Shown one piece after another: positions 44,705-48,545 of a stretch of 48,545 bases of DNA. Each line of letters begins with the position of its first letter. Within the stretch, counting starts at the first letter, position 1. The DNA lies in NCBI GenBank assembly GCA_000349905.1, contig KB722757.1:146705-195249 (forward strand), given 5' to 3'. Source of the stretch: Volvariella volvacea V23 (lineage: Eukaryota > Basidiomycota > Agaricomycetes > Agaricales > Pluteaceae). The notes beneath the pieces are model-generated. The model did no database searches and had not been told where the DNA came from. It saw only the letters and a list, made by a program, of their open reading frames with translations. Both the position numbers and the translations under genes were made by a program.

Positions 44705-47311
44705 GGGGGCTGAAATAGTGTAAGGAGAAGAAGGGGGGAGAGGTTGGTTGTTGTTGGGGGGAATGCGAATGAATCCGGACGAAAACGGGCGTCGTGGATG
44801 TCGGTGACTATGTGCGCGTACACGGGAGTTGTCTTGCTATTACAGTTGATTCGACAGTACCATCCAATGACGAGGACTTCAACTTGAATTTTGAGTAGGT
44901 ATATGTTACGACGTGGTGCGGCGGGTGATTGTACAACGTCCTTCAAGGAGCGAATGGAATTTCACGTAGACCCGGTACTTGGTATGGAACAAAGGCGGCA
45001 GTGGCAACGACGAAAAAGATAATAAGATAAGGATAAGGATTCGAGAAGCCTTCGAGACCTTCAGACAGACACCAAAAAGTCAAGCGCCAGCTTGCTGCTT
45101 GAAGAACAATAACAATAAGAACGGCGCCGGCGTCCGCAGTCGGGAAGGAATTGGAGCGGGGAGAGAAAGAAGGAAGGTGAAAAGAGCTGATTTGATGACC
45201 TGCAGCTGAAACAGTAAACCCCGAAGAACCTTGATGAAACAGCCACCTTCTGTCAAAGTCTCGGTCAGAACGAGGACTCCCATTGTGGTCGAGCGGTATT
45301 TTTATCTCCAAGAAAGAAAGCGACCGTAGGTAGATATAAACGTTGAACTTACCTCCTACGTGTTGGATGGGATGAGCATGGGAGTGGCAGTTATCGCCGC
45401 TCGAGGGTGGTCATAGGATGGTGCTCTTGTTGCCAACCCTACCAACAGACCCACTGTAGCTACCCGGATTTCGAGGGGTGGGAAGGTTGGGAAAAGGAAG
45501 AACTTGTCGGGCTCGGAGGATTCCCATTCCAGTGCTCATGTTCCTGTCCATGTGTGATACCGATGTTGTCTTGCGCTTGTCTTCCGACGTCACGCGCCCG
45601 CGGGCGCTTTCGTTGTCAAAATGTTGCATTCGGTGTGCAAGGACGACAGGGGCGTCGAGGTGCTGGGCGGTCGATGGTGGGTGAGGGTGGGTAAATAGGA
45701 GGGACAGTGAGATGTTGATATCTATAAAGGATTGTGGTGTGTTTTCGTGTTCCCTCCCTTAATAATCCCTCGAGCCATTCCGATAAAACTACCACCGATT
45801 CCTGCGAAATTGACTTCTTAAGACTGATATTTCACTGAGCATAGGCACTTTGCTGGGAATTGTCAATGTATGGTATCAGTCTGGAGAGATAATCACCGGG
45901 CCCAGATAGCGCGAACTAGCACAAGTACTAGTAGTGCTGGGGGATAGTTAAAGACCCCAACTTTGCTCTACTTCCTTTCAACGTCAATGCTCGTCGATGC
46001 CACGGTGTTTCGGACTCGGGCATTCGACGGATCAACGCGTTATAGATCATCCAGAGTGGCGACAACGACTCAAGTCAGAACTAAGTACTAATTCGTGAAC
46101 TGCCTCATAATATTGACCATTCATTCGAAGGTGCAACACTCGTTTTTCTCGTTTTTCTGGCACAACACTGCATGTACAGCCTGTCATGCCCCATTAGGAC
46201 CCCAACTGCAGAGCACCAATGCCATTCCCCGCAGTACCTGGTCACTGGCACGATACCAATGGCACGTGCTTTCACTTGTGGAAAAGCAATATTAAAGATA
46301 GCTGTGTCCTAAATACATGTAGGTACGAAAGTCGGCGAATCTAGATGGATGGGTGGTCACTAATCATATAAACAGCCTTTACTCCGCGTTGACCAGCCGT
46401 GGATTCGGCACTGTCAAATCACGGCCTCTTGGCTTTTGTCTCCCCATTCAAACTCTTCAGGTTCTTCTCCTGTTTATCGCTTGCAGTTCACCACGCATAG
46501 CCTGAACTCACCTCGTGCGTCCCGTCCAATGCTTCCTGTTCCTGATCTGCAGTTAATTAAACCCTTGGTGACCATACCCCATACTTCATATCGTCGACAG
46601 TCTTGGCAATGAGTGTAAACCCCTCCAACGCGTACATCAAGGGTTGCGCCACTAATCCTGTCAGTCATGCGAACAATTCAATGAACGCACTTCACCTTTC
46701 CAGGTACTTCAAGTGTTATGTGCTCCTCTCATTGTCACTGGTCTTTCTAAGAAATTTTATATATTGATTTCTCTTTTGGTCGGTGCTGTTCTACTCAAGA
46801 TTCTTTTGCAGCTATAACAGGACCACCTTAATGACGACCTTTTTGAAAGACTAGTCAATGCAAATTCAAGTACGGAAATAGCTTATGTCACTGACCACAA
46901 AAAGTGCTGGATAGATAGCTATCGTCCTCAAACTTGGACCGGGATTTCTGAACCAAGGTCATTGGATAGCCCTAGATAAGGAAGAAAGCACGGAAGTTCC
47001 ACGACGAGTAGACCTTGTCACCATGATAGATCTCAACGCCGTGTGCGGACTCCCTCCGGGATCTATGATCCTATCAACTTCACACGTTCAAGAATGTCAT
47101 TCAAGGAACCCAACAATGAATTGACGGGATTGACACTGGGCAAGGCTTGGGGTGTGCAGATGGCTCGTTAAGTACAAAAGCCTGTGGATTGCATCTTGCT
47201 GACCTTGTCCTCTCTTCCTGCCCCTCTCACGCCGATTTCTAGCCGAACTAGCTTTCGTAGCGCTCCTCCCCCAGCAAGGGTTCACGCTGAAGCTCGATTG
47301 GCAACTCAGAG
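44705..47311. other. Long intergenic region
   Basis: About 2.6 kb between the divergent SH3 gene 2 and receptor 2 starts. Short open frames occur but none shows domain text, good splice pairs or a paralog in the window. I see no gene or RNA. Confidence 0.5.
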
Positions 47312-48545
47312 ATGAGCACGACGTCAGTTCCACCTGGAGTTGTGTGCTCCCTTGAGGAGTATAACAACTCTTATGCAATTACAGGAAACCGCGATTTGCA
47401 CTGCTTGACAAAGGGGCATATAATCGGGCTCATGGCGAGTATTCTGCGTGCGCTCTCAGTTCAAGCATTGACGCCCATCTATTACTGTCCGTCACACGGC
47501 GTCGCCTGCATCGTCCAGGTCGCCATTTTCTCTGGATTCGTTTCGCTGGTCGCTGTAGTTTGTATGCTCGTTTTAATCCTTGTAAGCTTCCTTCGCTCTC
47601 CTCGTACTCATATCCGTTCTCAAACGCCATGTTACCCGCCCACAGCGAAATGCCAGTTCTACCGGAAACAAAGGCAGGAAGCACGGGGCGGCAGCTATTA
47701 TTCCTTGATTGAAAAACCAATAGATGCCCTTTTGGTGTGTTCCGTTGTTTCCATGGATCCCACTTTCTTCCCATGAAATCGCACTTACGCTATATTTTCC
47801 CCTTTTGTATAGCTGTCCCTCTTCATAGCAGACATGATACAAGCCATTGGCGTAGTCATGTCCATTGAATGGGTCAGTAGAGGAAAGACCGAAGTGGGCG
47901 ATTTGTGTATTGCACAAAGTAAGCGTTGTACCCACCTAATCTGTTACCGCCCTTAGCTGCAGGCTTCCTGCATATTAAATGTGAGATAATAACCACACGT
48001 TTTTCGGTGGTACTGTGACAGATGTGGTAAAGCTGTTGGGCAACACGACTGGAGCCATGATTACATCCGTGGGTCCGATTTACCCTGACCCCAATATAAC
48101 TTTGACATGCATTACAGGTTATCGCGTTATACGCGCTATATGCATGGTATTCGGGTACTGAAGGCAGTCTCCGTGCATCAATCTACGTGATTCTAGGCAT
48201 ATGGTCACTGAATATTTTGTTGATCATCATTGGAAATGTACATCATGGTGCCTCGTATTCGTCACCCACACCGGTGAGTTCTCCACCCAACCAGGTCTTC
48301 TACACAGCTGATGTCAGCATCGAACACTTACACTATGTGGTCAGTACTGGTGTTGGATCAGCCCTGATTATATAGAATATCAGATCGCCAGTGAATATAT
48401 GTGGTATTGGATTGCCCTCGCTCTTTCCCTTGTTACATATGCAATTCTGGCACGGAATGATGTAGGTATACGAAATCATCGGGTCTTAGCGTTAGTCATC
48501 ACCCATTCCATTCTACAGCAGGCCTATTTCTAACTCGCCTTTCAG
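47312..48545 (+). CDS. Git3-like seven-helix receptor (paralog 2), cut by the window end
   Basis: The paralog of the receptor at 34153-35714. Exons read 47312-47434, 47519-47581, 47657-47734, 47813-47918, 48022-48068, 48118-48273 and 48345-48490. The eighth exon should begin just beyond the window, because the last bases (CTAACTCGCCTTTCAG) look like a branch site and acceptor. Five of the seven exon lengths (123, 63, 106, 47, 146) equal those of paralog 1. The N-terminus (VVCSLEEYNNSYAITGNRDL) and helices (VAIFSGFVSLVAVVCMLV, LSLFIADMIQAIGVVMS, LLGNTTGAMITS, LGIWSLNILLIIIGNVHH) match closely. Intron 1 needs a GC donor (ATG|GCGAGT). Exon 3 lacks one base relative to paralog 1, but a new acceptor at 47655-47656 keeps the frame. 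Confidence 0.82.

Noticed and set aside
45407..45694. A Cys/Gly-rich 95-codon frame upstream of receptor 2
   Set aside because: Compositional bias from a GC-rich tract, with no secretory signal and overlapping frames on both strands.

Overview
The window looks like genomic DNA of a mushroom-forming basidiomycete (Agaricomycetes). The genes are rich in short introns of about 45-75 bp with GTRNGT donors and YAG acceptors. Several encoded families are typical of or expanded in this group: a DUF7918 protein, F-box-like proteins, a sesquiterpene synthase with a DNxSD first motif, Git3-like seven-helix receptors and SH3-domain single-pass membrane proteins. No bacterial, organellar or intact transposon features were recognised. 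Exon models were built by hand. Where exon sums are given, they are divisible by three with matching intron phases.

Layout. Positions 1-15.3 kb hold two paralogous P4-ATPases (Dnf1/Dnf2-type lipid flippases) facing each other (111-5408 +, 9431-15335 -). They enclose a small unknown gene (5901-6373 -) and a DUF7918 gene (7043-8612 +). Positions 16.8-21.1 kb hold a Cdc10-class septin and an Aha1-type Hsp90 co-chaperone, both on the minus strand. The Aha1 carries an unusual C-terminal membrane segment. Positions 21.4-28.1 kb hold an F-box-like protein (+), a secreted subtilisin-like protease (+) and a DUF3429 mitochondrial-type membrane protein (-). Positions 28.6-30.3 kb hold a sesquiterpene synthase (-) that also ends in a predicted membrane segment. 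Positions 30.3-34.1 kb are gene-poor, with a possible eroded multi-exon gene. Positions 34.1-48.5 kb hold two Git3-like receptor paralogs in opposite orientation (34153-35714 -, and 47312 to the window end +). Between them are an F-box-like gene (37710-39010 +) and a tandem pair of SH3-domain membrane proteins (40478-41890 -, 43151-44704 -).

Functional reading. The left part is housekeeping membrane and cytoskeleton biology: lipid asymmetry, septins and Hsp90 regulation. The right part is accessory: a terpene synthase, receptors, SH3 membrane proteins and F-box-like proteins, much of it duplicated. The most interesting points are a GC-AG intron conserved at the same codon of both flippases, tail-anchor-like segments on Aha1 and on the terpene synthase, a one-base deletion in the second receptor that seems to create a new in-frame splice acceptor, and an apparent one-base frameshift at the 5' end of the first flippase.
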